A DNA stretch of 64,000 nt from Collinsella sp. Lineage in GTDB: Bacteria; Actinomycetota; Coriobacteriia; Coriobacteriales; Coriobacteriaceae. The stretch spans positions 48,291-112,290 of the forward strand of contig DXLP01000002.1 of assembly GCA_019414645.1 (NCBI GenBank), written 5' to 3'. Of the stretch, positions 50,453 through 57,924 are shown in pieces. The translations under genes and the position numbers were made by a program. How positions within the stretch are numbered: position 1 is the first letter of the stretch; the number at the start of each line of letters is the position of its first letter. Under the pieces are notes generated by a model. The model saw nothing but the letters and a program-made list of their open reading frames with translations. It made no database searches and was not told where the DNA came from.

Positions 50453-51541
50453 ATGGATTTGCTGATTGATATTCTGCTCGACGCCGGCAAGGACACGCTC
50501 TCGCTGGTGCCGTTCTTGTTGGTGACATATCTGGTCCTCGAGACGCTCGAGCATGTGGCAGGCGATCGCGTCAACGGTACCATCAAGCGTGCCGGCGCCG
50601 CTGGCCCCGTGGTTGGCTCGTTGCTGGGCATGGTGCCGCAGTGCGGCTTTTCGGCCATGGCGGCAACGCTATACGCCGGTCGCGTCGTGACGCTGGGCAC
50701 CCTGGTGGCGGTGTTTCTCTCGACCTCCGACGAGATGCTGCCGCTGCTACTTGCCGAGCAGGTTCCCGTGCAGACTATGGCGATGCTTTTGGCTTCGAAA
50801 GCGCTGATCGCGCTGGTCACGGGCTTTATCGTGGATGCTGCCATTCGTGGCCTGCGTCGCAACGCCCGCGCGCATGCGGCGATTCGTCGTACCGTGTTGG
50901 GGACCACTGTCAATCCGGCGCACGTTAACTGCGCGCATGACGACCACAGCGGCGGTGACATCATCGACGAGGTTGCCGAGGCGGGCGTGAGCGCCGACCA
51001 CATCCATGAGCTGTGTGAGCGCGACCATTGCGGTTGTGATGACGACGAAGACGAGCACGAACATGGACATGGCCACGATCACGGTCATGAGGGCGAGCAT
51101 GAACACCATCACGACCATGGTCGCTCCCACTCACACGAAGGTGTGCCCGTCCTGTCGATTATCCGCAGCGCCATCTCGCATACCGTGCAGGTATCGGTAT
51201 TCATTTTCCTGGTGACGCTGATTCTGGTCGCCGTGCTCGAGACCTTTGGCGAATCTGCAATCGAGCAGTTCCTGCGTGGCAACGAGACGCTCGCCGTTCT
51301 GGGTTCGGCGCTTGTCGGCCTGATCCCCAACTGCTCGGCGAGCGTGGTCATTACGCAGCTGTATCTGGAAGGCGCGCTGCAACTGGCACCGATGCTCGCC
51401 GGCACGCTCATTTCCGCCGGCGTGGGCTACCTGGTCCTGTTCCGCACCAATCGCAGCGCCCGCGAAAACGCCGTGTTCCTGGTAATGATGTACGTCATCG
51501 GCGCTGGCTGGGGCCTTATCCTTTCCGCCTTTGGTCTCTAA
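50453..51541 (+). CDS. Putative 10-TM-type heavy-metal exporter with histidine-rich loop (PF11449-like)
   Basis: 362 residues. Two halves of four to five membrane helices each, with internal similarity (VVGSLLGMVPQCGFSAMAATLYAGR in the first, LVGLIPNCSASVVITQLYLEG in the second), flank a long hydrophilic loop (residues ~165-235) rich in His, Asp and Glu (DEDEHEHGHGHDHGHEG). This architecture fits the family first named arsenic/manganese exporters. The loop should bind divalent metal, so zinc, manganese or copper are possible. It lies 1.5 kb from the zinc ATPase module and may serve the same ions. A direct repeat in its leader may be its operator. Confidence 0.8.
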   Translation: MDLLIDILLDAGKDTLSLVPFLLVTYLVLETLEHVAGDRVNGTIKRAGAAGPVVGSLLGMVPQCGFSAMAATLYAGRVVTLGTLVAVFLSTSDEMLPLLLAEQVPVQTMAMLLASKALIALVTGFIVDAAIRGLRRNARAHAAIRRTVLGTTVNPAHVNCAHDDHSGGDIIDEVAEAGVSADHIHELCERDHCGCDDDEDEHEHGHGHDHGHEGEHEHHHDHGRSHSHEGVPVLSIIRSAISHTVQVSVFIFLVTLILVAVLETFGESAIEQFLRGNETLAVLGSALVGLIPNCSASVVITQLYLEGALQLAPMLAGTLISAGVGYLVLFRTNRSARENAVFLVMMYVIGAGWGLILSAFGL

Positions 51542-51544
51542 GTA

Positions 51545-51637
51545 GGCTTAACAAAAAACGGGCTTCAAAATAGCCATGCACTGCGCCTGCGCAATGCGGC
51601 GACGCATGGCATTTTGAAGCCCGTTTTTTGTTAAGCC
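51545..51637. terminator. Long bidirectional hairpin with 34-bp arms
   Basis: The arms 51545-51579 and 51604-51637 pair completely except for a single extra A, with a 24-nt G+C-rich loop. AAAAAA/TTTTTT tracts inside the arms make it a bidirectional terminator following the exporter gene. Confidence 0.75.
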
Positions 51638-51671
51638 ATGGATCCTAAGCGCTCACACCGCCCAAAACAAA

Positions 51672-51708
51672 AAGGCAGATTTTTAGGCATGTCCCAAAAA
51701 TCTGCCTT
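51672..51708 (-). terminator. Terminator of the YaiI-like gene
   Basis: AAGGCAGATTTTT / AAAAATCTGCCTT hairpin followed on the minus strand by TTTTGTTTTG. Confidence 0.75.
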
Positions 51709-51710
51709 GG

Positions 51711-52193
51711 TTAGCGGAGCAGCTCGGTGAGGCTGCGCTTAAAGCGGGCGCGGTCTTCGCTGGTGAAGGCTGCCGGTCCGCGGGTGCGACCGCCGGCGCG
51801 ACGCACCTTCTTTTCCTCGTGACGAATAAACAGCTGCATGTCGATGGTGGCTTTGTCGTACACGCGCCCGCGCACGCCGATGGCGGCGGCATCGCGGCCG
51901 AGCACCATGCTCGCCAGGCCTATGTCCTGAGTCACGACCACATCGCCCGCCTGCAGGCGCTCGATAATGGCAAAGTCGGCGCTATCGGCGCCCACGCTCA
52001 CATCGAGCGTGGTGACCCAAAAGCCGCGTCGCGCGTGCTCGGCATCGCGCGGATCGTCGCGGCGAATGTGCCGCTCCAGGTTTTGCGTGCTGTTGCCGGC
52101 GATAACCACGGCAACGCCCGCCCGCCGCGCGCAGTCGATCGACTCGCGCGTAACCGGGCAGGCGTCGGCATCAATAAACAGCGTTCGCGGCAT
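51711..52193 (-). CDS. YaiI/YqxD family protein (UPF0178)
   Basis: 160 residues. The family patterns are LFIDADACPVTRESIDCARR at the N-terminus, VSVGADSADFAIIERLQAGDVVVTQDIGLASMVL in the middle, RGRVYDKATIDMQLFIR and the RRAGGRTRGPAAFTSEDRARF tail. The D-A-D and later Asp residues place it in the PIN/NYN-type fold, suggesting a nuclease, though activity is unproven for the family. Its ATG directly follows the stop of the HdeD-like gene (TAG-ATG), so the two are co-translated. Confidence 0.93.
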   Translation of the reverse strand: MPRTLFIDADACPVTRESIDCARRAGVAVVIAGNSTQNLERHIRRDDPRDAEHARRGFWVTTLDVSVGADSADFAIIERLQAGDVVVTQDIGLASMVLGRDAAAIGVRGRVYDKATIDMQLFIRHEEKKVRRAGGRTRGPAAFTSEDRARFKRSLTELLR

Positions 52194-52796
52194 CTAGTGC
52201 ACCAGTTTGCCAAACTGAATGGCGCGGACAATGAGCGTCACGCCAAACACCAGGAGCGCGGCGCCGCTAAAGATGACGAGCATCTTTGCCGACCACAGCG
52301 GATAGATAAACACGAACATGCCGGCGATGATGGAGAGCGCGCCGCTCAGGATGGCGAGGGCGCGGTTGGACGAAAGCTCGGACTCCAGAATGGACATGAC
52401 ACCTTCGACGATCCAGCCAAAGCCAGCCACGACCACCACGAGCGTGGTGAGCGTCGCGGTCGAGAAGGCCTGATTGCGCAGGATTATGACGCCGCCCAGG
52501 ATGATGAGCAGGTTGGAGATGATGCTCGTCACGCGCCAGCCGGCGGGCAGCAGCGGCTCAAAAATGGCGGTGAACAGCCTGACGCCAGCCGTGATCACAA
52601 AGTAGAAGCCCAGGACGGTCGTCAGGAAGACGAGGGACTTGGCGGGCGCAAACAGCAGCGCGATGCCGGCAAGCAGTGCGATGACGCCCGTGGCGGCGTA
52701 GATCCAGCGCACGGCCTTGATTGCCTTGCCTGCCATGCTTTTCTCGTCAAATCCAAACAGATTCGACTGCTGGTCGTCGTTCTTAAAGATGCCCAT
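52194..52796 (-). CDS. HdeD/DUF308 family membrane protein
   Basis: 200 residues from ATG 52796 (AAAGGAGA seven bases upstream). Six hydrophobic helices in three pairs are seen (WIYAATGVIALLAGIALLFA, LVFLTTVLGFYFVITAGVRLF, and so on), each pair separated by a short basic/acidic turn, as in HdeD-type proteins. HdeD-like proteins are linked with acid resistance in enterics; the wider DUF308 family has no set function. It is the first gene of a two-gene operon with the YaiI-like gene. Confidence 0.88.
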   Translation of the reverse strand: MGIFKNDDQQSNLFGFDEKSMAGKAIKAVRWIYAATGVIALLAGIALLFAPAKSLVFLTTVLGFYFVITAGVRLFTAIFEPLLPAGWRVTSIISNLLIILGGVIILRNQAFSTATLTTLVVVVAGFGWIVEGVMSILESELSSNRALAILSGALSIIAGMFVFIYPLWSAKMLVIFSGAALLVFGVTLIVRAIQFGKLVH

Positions 52797-53011
52797 GAGG
52801 TCTCCTTTCCGCGCGGCGTTTGCCGTCATTGTTGTTTTTGCGGCGTATGCCGCAGTTGCTACAACAAGTATCGCCTAAAGGCACCGGCGTATGGGTCGGG
52901 GAGGGCGAAGTGTAACCCAAAGGTCCCGATTTGTTCTCGTTGTTCCCCATGTCGCGTTTTTCTATTCAACAGGTGTAGAACATTGCGGCTCTGTTCGTTA
53001 TTGCCTGCGTT

Positions 53012-53030
53012 TTAGGTTAGATTTTCCTAA
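53012..53030 (+). promoter_or_regulatory. DtxR/IdeR-like iron box
   Basis: TTAGGTTAGATTTTCCTAA matches the IdeR/DtxR palindrome TTAGGTTAG-S-CTAACCTAA at 15 of 19 positions, with a perfect left half. It is centred ~38 bp upstream of the nitroreductase start codon, in promoter position. The DtxR-family gene at 45.7 kb could encode the repressor. Confidence 0.6.
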
Positions 53031-53058
53031 GAACAATTGCCTTGTATTGGGGGTCTCT

Positions 53059-53730
53059 ATGAACGAAGCTGTTCCCGCGGCGCCGTCGAGCGTGGAGTTG
53101 ATGGCAAAGCAAGGTTGCGAAAAACTCGGTCTGGAATCGTTTGACGCGCTGGTCCGTCGTGCCCGCACATGCCGTCGATTTGACGAGTCCATGCGCGTAC
53201 CGCGCGAGTTTTTGCTTGAGCTGGCAGAGCTGGCGCACCTGGCTCCCTGCGGCGCTAATGCTCAGCGTCTGCGTTTTCATGTGGTGAGCGACGCCGAGGA
53301 GTGTTCGAGCTTATTTGAAAAGCTCACATGGGCTGGTGCGCTCAAGGATTGGTCGGGTCCTGTCGAGGGCGAGCGCCCGACCGGCTATATCGCGATCCTT
53401 GCCGAGCGTCCCGCTCCGGGCAAGCCTGCCGCGCCAATCACCGAGGCAGACGCTGGTATCGCCGCGCAGACGATGATGCTCGCCGCCCGCAGCGCTACGC
53501 CCGAGGTGGCGGCGTGCATGTTCAAGGCTTTTCCGCCTCGTGCGATTGATGTCATGGGACTTGACGGCGACAAGTACGAGGTCAAGCTGATCATGGTCTT
53601 TGGCGTTCCCGCCGAGACACAGGTGATCGATGCAATTGATTCCAACCCCGACGGCTCTATTAATTACTGGCGTGACGAGGCGCAGGTACACCACGTACCC
53701 AAGCGTCCACTCGCCGACGTACTGGTGTAG
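53059..53730 (+). CDS. Nitroreductase family protein
   Basis: 223 residues from ATG 53059 (GGGGG upstream). The FMN-binding pattern is RRARTCRRFDESMRVPREFLLELAELAHLAPCGANAQRLRFHVVS, followed by a gap loop and GIAAQTMMLAARSATPEVAACMFKAF, as in the nitroreductase fold, though the C-terminal KRPLADVLV is in place of the usual KxRxPLxE. The substrate could be a quinone, nitro compound or flavin; not determinable. An iron-box-like sequence lies upstream, so it may be iron-repressed, which would fit a flavin- or iron-reductase role. The gene stands alone. Confidence 0.85.
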   Translation: MNEAVPAAPSSVELMAKQGCEKLGLESFDALVRRARTCRRFDESMRVPREFLLELAELAHLAPCGANAQRLRFHVVSDAEECSSLFEKLTWAGALKDWSGPVEGERPTGYIAILAERPAPGKPAAPITEADAGIAAQTMMLAARSATPEVAACMFKAFPPRAIDVMGLDGDKYEVKLIMVFGVPAETQVIDAIDSNPDGSINYWRDEAQVHHVPKRPLADVLV

Positions 53731-53762
53731 TTGAGCGTCGCCGCGGCGTGATCCGGCGGTAA

Positions 53763-53797
53763 ACCACCACAAAGGTGACCGTCCCCTTTGTGGTGGT
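53763..53797. repeat. Palindromic repeat family D, copy 2
   Basis: ACCACCACAAAGG / CCTTTGTGGTGGT is a perfect 13-bp inverted repeat around TGACCGTCC. It closely resembles 42753-42787. It sits 16 bp before the start of the first histidine phosphatase, in its leader. Confidence 0.7.
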
Positions 53798-53812
53798 ACG
53801 AGGGGAGGGCAT

Positions 53813-54355
53813 GTGGCCGATCTGTATTTGGTGCGGCATGGGCAGACTGAGCTCAATGTGCAGAACATTTTGCAGGGCTGGCACGATTCGCCGCTTACGG
53901 CGCGCGGGCGCGAGCAGGCACTGGCGACGCGCGCGGCGTTTGAGGCGCGCGGCATCTCCTTTGACCATGCGTATTCGTCTCCGTTGGGTCGGGCACGCCA
54001 CACGGCCGAGCTGATTATTGGCGAGGACCTTCCCATAGAGCCGCTCGACGATCTGCGCGAGTGGCATTTGGGATCGTTGGAGGGCACATCAAATCGCGAC
54101 ATGCCGTCGCAGCCCTGGGGTGATTATCCGGTGGCCTTTGGTGGCGAGTCGGAAAGTGAGCTTCGCGCACGTATGGTCGCGGCGCTGTCTCGTATTATGG
54201 CCCGACCGCAGCACAACTGCGTGCTGGCCGTTTCCCACGGCTCAGCCTGCCAGGAGTTTCTTGAGTATGTGGCCGGCGGGGGAGAACAGCTCGACAACGG
54301 CGCCGTGCTTCATTTTGGTTATTTCGATGGGGCGTTTTCGCTCTTGGGTTGGTAG
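53813..54355 (+). CDS. Histidine phosphatase family protein (phosphoglycerate mutase-like), copy 1
   Basis: 180 residues from GTG 53813 (GGGGAGGG upstream). The catalytic RHG motif is LYLVRHGQTELNVQNILQGW, the second His is in VLAVSHGSACQEFL and the substrate Arg/Glu are in LREWHLGSLEG. Length is that of broad-specificity phosphatases (CobC/PhoE-like), not of true mutases. The substrate is unknown. It lies 19 bp upstream of a second, related phosphatase gene; both share the NxQGWxDSPLT segment, so they are tandem paralogues. Confidence 0.9.
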   Translation: MADLYLVRHGQTELNVQNILQGWHDSPLTARGREQALATRAAFEARGISFDHAYSSPLGRARHTAELIIGEDLPIEPLDDLREWHLGSLEGTSNRDMPSQPWGDYPVAFGGESESELRARMVAALSRIMARPQHNCVLAVSHGSACQEFLEYVAGGGEQLDNGAVLHFGYFDGAFSLLGW

Positions 54356-54374
54356 CAAACGAAAGGACCCCCTT

Positions 54375-55010
54375 ATGAATAAAGATCTGTATCTGGTCCG
54401 TCATGGACAGACGATATTCAACCTTAAGCGCATTATTCAGGGCTGGAGCGACTCGCCGCTCACGCAGCTAGGTTGCGACCAGGCGGCGTGTGCCGGCATG
54501 TTCTTGCGCGCGCGTGGCGTTGAACCCGATCACGCCTACACCTCGACGCTGCATCGTACCGAGCAGACTATCGCCAATCTGTGGCCGGGCCTCGCCTACG
54601 AGCGCCTAGACGGCCTGCGCGAGTGGTTCTTTGGCGACTTTGAGGCCGAGCGCGTGATGCTCATGCCCGAGCGTCCGTGGCGTGACTTCTACCGCCAATT
54701 TGGCGGCGAGGGGCAGATGCAGGTGCGCGAGCGCATGGTGGCGACGTTGACCGATCTTATGCGACGTCCGGACCACGAGTGCGTGCTCGCGGTGAGCCAC
54801 GCCTCGTCCATCAAGGAATTTTTGGACCACGTGAGGGGAGCGGCGGCCGACGAGCGCGAGCGCGTTCCGGGCAACTGCTCGGTGCTGCATTTTGCGTTTG
54901 ACGATGCGACGGATACGTTTGGCCTGGTCGAAGTCTTTACGCAGGAAGATTATGCGCGCGAGCTGGGGCTTGAGCCGCTCGTGGCTGCCGCGGGTCCGCA
55001 ACGCGGGTAG
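54375..55010 (+). CDS. Histidine phosphatase family protein, copy 2
   Basis: 211 residues from ATG 54375. The same signature as copy 1: LYLVRHGQTIFNLKRIIQGWSDSPLT, LREWFFGDFEAE and VLAVSHASSIKEFL, where Ala replaces the Gly after the second catalytic His. The C-terminus is longer by ~30 residues. It is cotranscribed with copy 1 and ends in a strong terminator. The substrate is unknown. Confidence 0.9.
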   Translation: MNKDLYLVRHGQTIFNLKRIIQGWSDSPLTQLGCDQAACAGMFLRARGVEPDHAYTSTLHRTEQTIANLWPGLAYERLDGLREWFFGDFEAERVMLMPERPWRDFYRQFGGEGQMQVRERMVATLTDLMRRPDHECVLAVSHASSIKEFLDHVRGAAADERERVPGNCSVLHFAFDDATDTFGLVEVFTQEDYARELGLEPLVAAAGPQRG

Positions 55011-55055
55011 CGCGGGCGCGGCGATGCGGATCGCCGACGTAATTGCTCGATGCGA

Positions 55056-55098
55056 AAGGGGCGGGGATGCATGCGTGGGCATTGTATCCCCGCCCCTT
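55056..55098. terminator. Bidirectional terminator
   Basis: AAGGGGCGGGGAT / ATCCCCGCCCCTT hairpin (13-bp arms, 17-nt loop) between convergent genes, with CTTGTTTG on the + strand. Confidence 0.75.
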
Positions 55099-55142
55099 GT
55101 TTGTTGAGCTATCGAGTCTTTGTACTAGGCGTTTAGGCCCTG

Positions 55143-55823
55143 TTAGAACCGTGCGATCTGGTGAGTGAGCAGACCCGTCGGAACCTGCGGCGCGCCGCCG
55201 GCGACCTGTGCGGCGGGGAATAACGCGGCAACGGTAAAGTTGAACGGCTCTTTGCCCGTGTAGGTGCCGGCTGTGCGGGCCTCGTCCACCAGGAGCTGCG
55301 CCGCCCCTGTCAGCGCGGCGGCATAGGTGGGGTCGTCAGCCGGCGCCGGCTCTGGTGCCTGGTCGAGCATGGCTCGGATGGCGGCAACGGCGTCCTCGCG
55401 CTTGACCTCCCACACGCGGTGCGTAATGCCGGCGGGGTCGGTGACGGCATAGAGCGACGCGCCCTCTTTGGCGGCGCCGAGGATGATATCCATGACGGGT
55501 GATGCTTCGTAGACGAGCGTTACAGGGCGGGGCTGCACCTTAAGCGCGGCGATTGCACGGGCGGCTGCAGCTGTACCCGCGGAGGGCGCGTCGTCGCACG
55601 CCAGCACGCCGACCGGGCAAATCGCCACAACGCCCGTCACGCGCCCCGGCTCTCCGGAGCATTCGTACGCGTAATACGCCGCACCCGGATCTTTGAGCAT
55701 AAGCCCGTCGGCGATGGCGTCGCGCAGGGCGTCGTTGCTGCTCAGGATACCGCCCATCTGCGGCAGCGCTTCGAGCACGCGGTCCTGAGCTGGGCGGATG
55801 CAGGGAAACGGAAGTGCTTTCAT
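55143..55823 (-). CDS. Short DUF1015-family protein (probably truncated)
   Basis: 226 residues, compared with ~400 in full DUF1015 proteins. The segment LPFPCIRPAQDRV at the start and GLMLKDPGAAYYAYECSGEP...TGVVAICPVGVLACDD matches the first domain of DUF1015; the second half keeps alternating strand/helix patterns (RPVTLVYEASPVMDIIL; GITHRVWEVK) but is shorter. DUF1015 proteins are related to a free-serine kinase (SerK/SbnI) fold. serC and serA lie 2 kb downstream on the same strand, and this association with DUF1015 is known in other bacteria, so a serine-related role is plausible. The N-terminal catalytic region appears incomplete. Confidence 0.65.
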   Translation of the reverse strand: MKALPFPCIRPAQDRVLEALPQMGGILSSNDALRDAIADGLMLKDPGAAYYAYECSGEPGRVTGVVAICPVGVLACDDAPSAGTAAAARAIAALKVQPRPVTLVYEASPVMDIILGAAKEGASLYAVTDPAGITHRVWEVKREDAVAAIRAMLDQAPEPAPADDPTYAAALTGAAQLLVDEARTAGTYTGKEPFNFTVAALFPAAQVAGGAPQVPTGLLTHQIARF

Positions 55824-55862
55824 GGGCGGTCCTAACGCGCGAGTCGGTTTGTTCGCGGCTTA

Positions 55863-56368
55863 TTATGCCCCAACTTGGACGCTTGCGTCCCAGAGCGTGT
55901 TGTCAACAAGCGCGATGAGCACGTTCTGGCAGCGAACGATATCGGCATGGGCCCCGGCTCGTTGGGCTTATGCGCGAGCACCAACGAGCCGGGGCCGTAG
56001 CTCATGCAATTGCGGTTACCCGTCTTGCCGGCAATGACGGCGGTATCGGTGCAGCCGGTAAAGAAGCCGACGGTCGTGTCCGCGTTCCAGCCATCGCCTA
56101 GGGTGACGGTATCCATATGGCAGATGTAGACGAGCCGCGCCTCGCCGCTCGCGCCCGGCACGGTAATCATAAGGTTGCAGCGCCCGGGGAACACTTCGAG
56201 CTCGCGTATCTCTGCGGTGTCCAGCACGGGCGAATCGAGTTTGGCAACATATGTCTCGACCAGGTCTTTGATATGTTGTTCGATCTCGAGCTCATACGCG
56301 CCGGGGTCTGAGCTGTCAATCTTCACAAGCTCCTGCGCAAGCCGCCAGGCAAAGTCCTCATCAACCAT
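55863..56368 (-). pseudogene. Decayed M20 family peptidase (internal deletion and frameshift)
   Basis: The first ~115 residues (FAWRLAQELVKIDSSDPG ... YICHMDTVTLGDGW) are the N-terminus of an M20 peptidase. The frame then jumps straight to a C-terminal M20 piece (GNRNCMSYGPGSLVLAHKPNE), so about 230 residues are missing between. After HKPNE the frame is wrong: in the next frame the sequence reads ADIVRCQNVLIALVDNTLW..., the true C-terminus, ending with TAA at 55863-55865. This needs one indel near 55935-55945. The metal-binding residues in the deleted part are gone, so it cannot be active. In the first frame the reading continues to 55832. Confidence 0.8.
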
Positions 56369-56525
56369 ATGCAACTTCACAATCAGCCTGCTTTCCAAAC
56401 CGATTGTAAGCCACCTGGAAGATTCGCGACGTGCATGTTGTAGCAGTATTTACCGTTCGCAGGCTGAGCAATCGCGTTTGCCGTCCGTGCGGGCTCACAA
56501 ACGACGTAGTGGGTACGTACTCTTC

Positions 56526-57575
56526 ATGGACGACATGCTGTGCGACATATCTGCCTTTCGGTATCACCGGATACCTCCACAGGTTTTGGCAATAATGCCG
56601 GACCTGCCCGATTCTGTGGACGATCCGCGCAGGGAACGCCTTTGTGAGCATCCGCTCGTCAAGCATTTCCTGGGCACCCCGTTACACGTGTTGGCACAGG
56701 GCAGCTGCGGACGTAAGGGCGATCGCATTGTCAGACATGTTTGGAACGGGGAGAGGCCGCTTGACTCCGTGCGGCAGACAGAGTTTGGCCTAGATGTCGC
56801 GTCCCCGCTCTTTACCCTGCTGACCCTGGCTTCCTCGGTCTCAAACGAGTGTCTGATTATGTGCATGTATGAGATGTGCGGCACCTTTGCCGTGTGCAAG
56901 ATTGCACCTCAGGTAAAGTTGGCGCTTGAGCAGGCATATGGGAGCCGGTGGGGTGACGCACGGTCGGGCTGGGAAAACGTAAAGGATGCCTCGGGGAATC
57001 CAACGGACTTGTGGAAACGACCTCCCTTGATCGAGCTCTCTGACCTTACGGAGTTCGCCAATAAGATCCAGGGACTCCGCGGTGCTAAATCATTCACGCG
57101 TGCCGCGAAATGCATTACGGGAATTGTGGCATCGCCGCTTGAGGTCCAAGCTTCGATGCTGTTTGGCCTTTCGAGGCTGCGCGGTGGCGAAGGGTTGCAC
57201 CTTACCAATAACGTTGAGATTCGCATGACGCGCAGCGCCCGCCTGATTTCGGGGCTTGATAGGCGCTACGCCGATATCTTGCTGTCAAATAAGGAGGGCA
57301 GCCGAGAGTGCCTGGTTGAATGTCAAGGTAAAGCCATTCACGGATCCATAGAATCCAAGATCTCGGACTCCGATCGAACGACGGCCCTGCAAGCCATGGG
57401 ATATCCCGTCGTTCTGATGACCTATGGTCAGCTGGTCGACTCCGATGCCTTCCATGTAGTGATGGAACTCATCATGTCCTATCTCGATATGCCGTTGAAA
57501 GACAAGACACCGCGGCAGCAAGAGCTCGAACGGCGGCTTCGTGAGGAGATTTTTATCGATTGGGCGGGAATGTAG
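56526..57575 (+). CDS. Uncharacterised protein with PD-(D/E)xK-like nuclease region
   Basis: 349 residues from ATG 56526, with no clear ribosome site; the frame is open further upstream over the M20 pseudogene. The C-terminal third has an acidic residue in RRYADILLSN and ECLVECQGKAIHGS (ExxGK), then a helix and strand SDRTTALQAMGYPVVLMTYGQL, in the layout of Vsr/DUF559-type PD-(D/E)xK nucleases. The N-terminal two thirds are helical, with no recognised domain (FGLDVASPLFTLLTLASSVSNECLIMCMYE). It lies between a pseudogene and a MITE-like element and has lower G+C than its neighbours, which suggests transfer. The family appears to be Coriobacteria-specific; I do not know its function. Confidence 0.6.
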   Translation: MDDMLCDISAFRYHRIPPQVLAIMPDLPDSVDDPRRERLCEHPLVKHFLGTPLHVLAQGSCGRKGDRIVRHVWNGERPLDSVRQTEFGLDVASPLFTLLTLASSVSNECLIMCMYEMCGTFAVCKIAPQVKLALEQAYGSRWGDARSGWENVKDASGNPTDLWKRPPLIELSDLTEFANKIQGLRGAKSFTRAAKCITGIVASPLEVQASMLFGLSRLRGGEGLHLTNNVEIRMTRSARLISGLDRRYADILLSNKEGSRECLVECQGKAIHGSIESKISDSDRTTALQAMGYPVVLMTYGQLVDSDAFHVVMELIMSYLDMPLKDKTPRQQELERRLREEIFIDWAGM

Positions 57576-57650
57576 CCGCGCGGGTGGAAAACGGTCGCGG
57601 AAGCTAGGGTTTTAGTTGCGAATAGCCTTCAATTGCTCCTTGGAATTGGC

Positions 57651-57834
57651 TTGAAAAGTGCTACCTAGAGCAAGTTATTTCGGAAAATGGACAGTCAACA
57701 TTAGTTTGGCATATAGAGATCGATTTTTACCTACTAAAACCCCTGATAAAGCTGTTTGTAAAAGCAGTTGTGCTTAGCGACTAGGGCCTCACTGTCGATT
57801 ATCCGAAAAAACTTATTATGGGTAGCATTTTCAA
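57651..57834. repeat. Second MITE-like element with ~45-bp inverted ends
   Basis: The left end (57651-57695) and right end (57791-57834) are inverted repeats: TTGAAAA(G)TGCTACC, six unmatched bases, then AAGTT-TTTCGGA-AAT-GACAGT with three mismatches in 24. The interior is AT-rich and non-coding. Its ends differ from the element at 8536. It fills most of the 349-bp gap between the nuclease-like gene and serA. Confidence 0.6.
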
Positions 57835-57855
57835 AACCAGCCGGAGCAACGAAAT

Positions 57856-57884
57856 CGGCCCCCGTTTCGTGAAAACGGGGGCCG
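57856..57884 (-). terminator. Terminator of serC-serA
   Basis: CGGCCCCCGTTT / AAACGGGGGCCG-type hairpin (with small CGTGA loop) followed on the minus strand by ATTTCGTT. Confidence 0.7.
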
Positions 57885-57924
57885 AATGGACTTCGTGGTC
57901 TGTCTGGCAGGCTTGGCGCCGACG

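Noticed and set aside
53813..55010. True phosphoglycerate mutases
   Set aside because: Both proteins are too short and lack the mutase-specific insertions; they fit the broad histidine phosphatase family.
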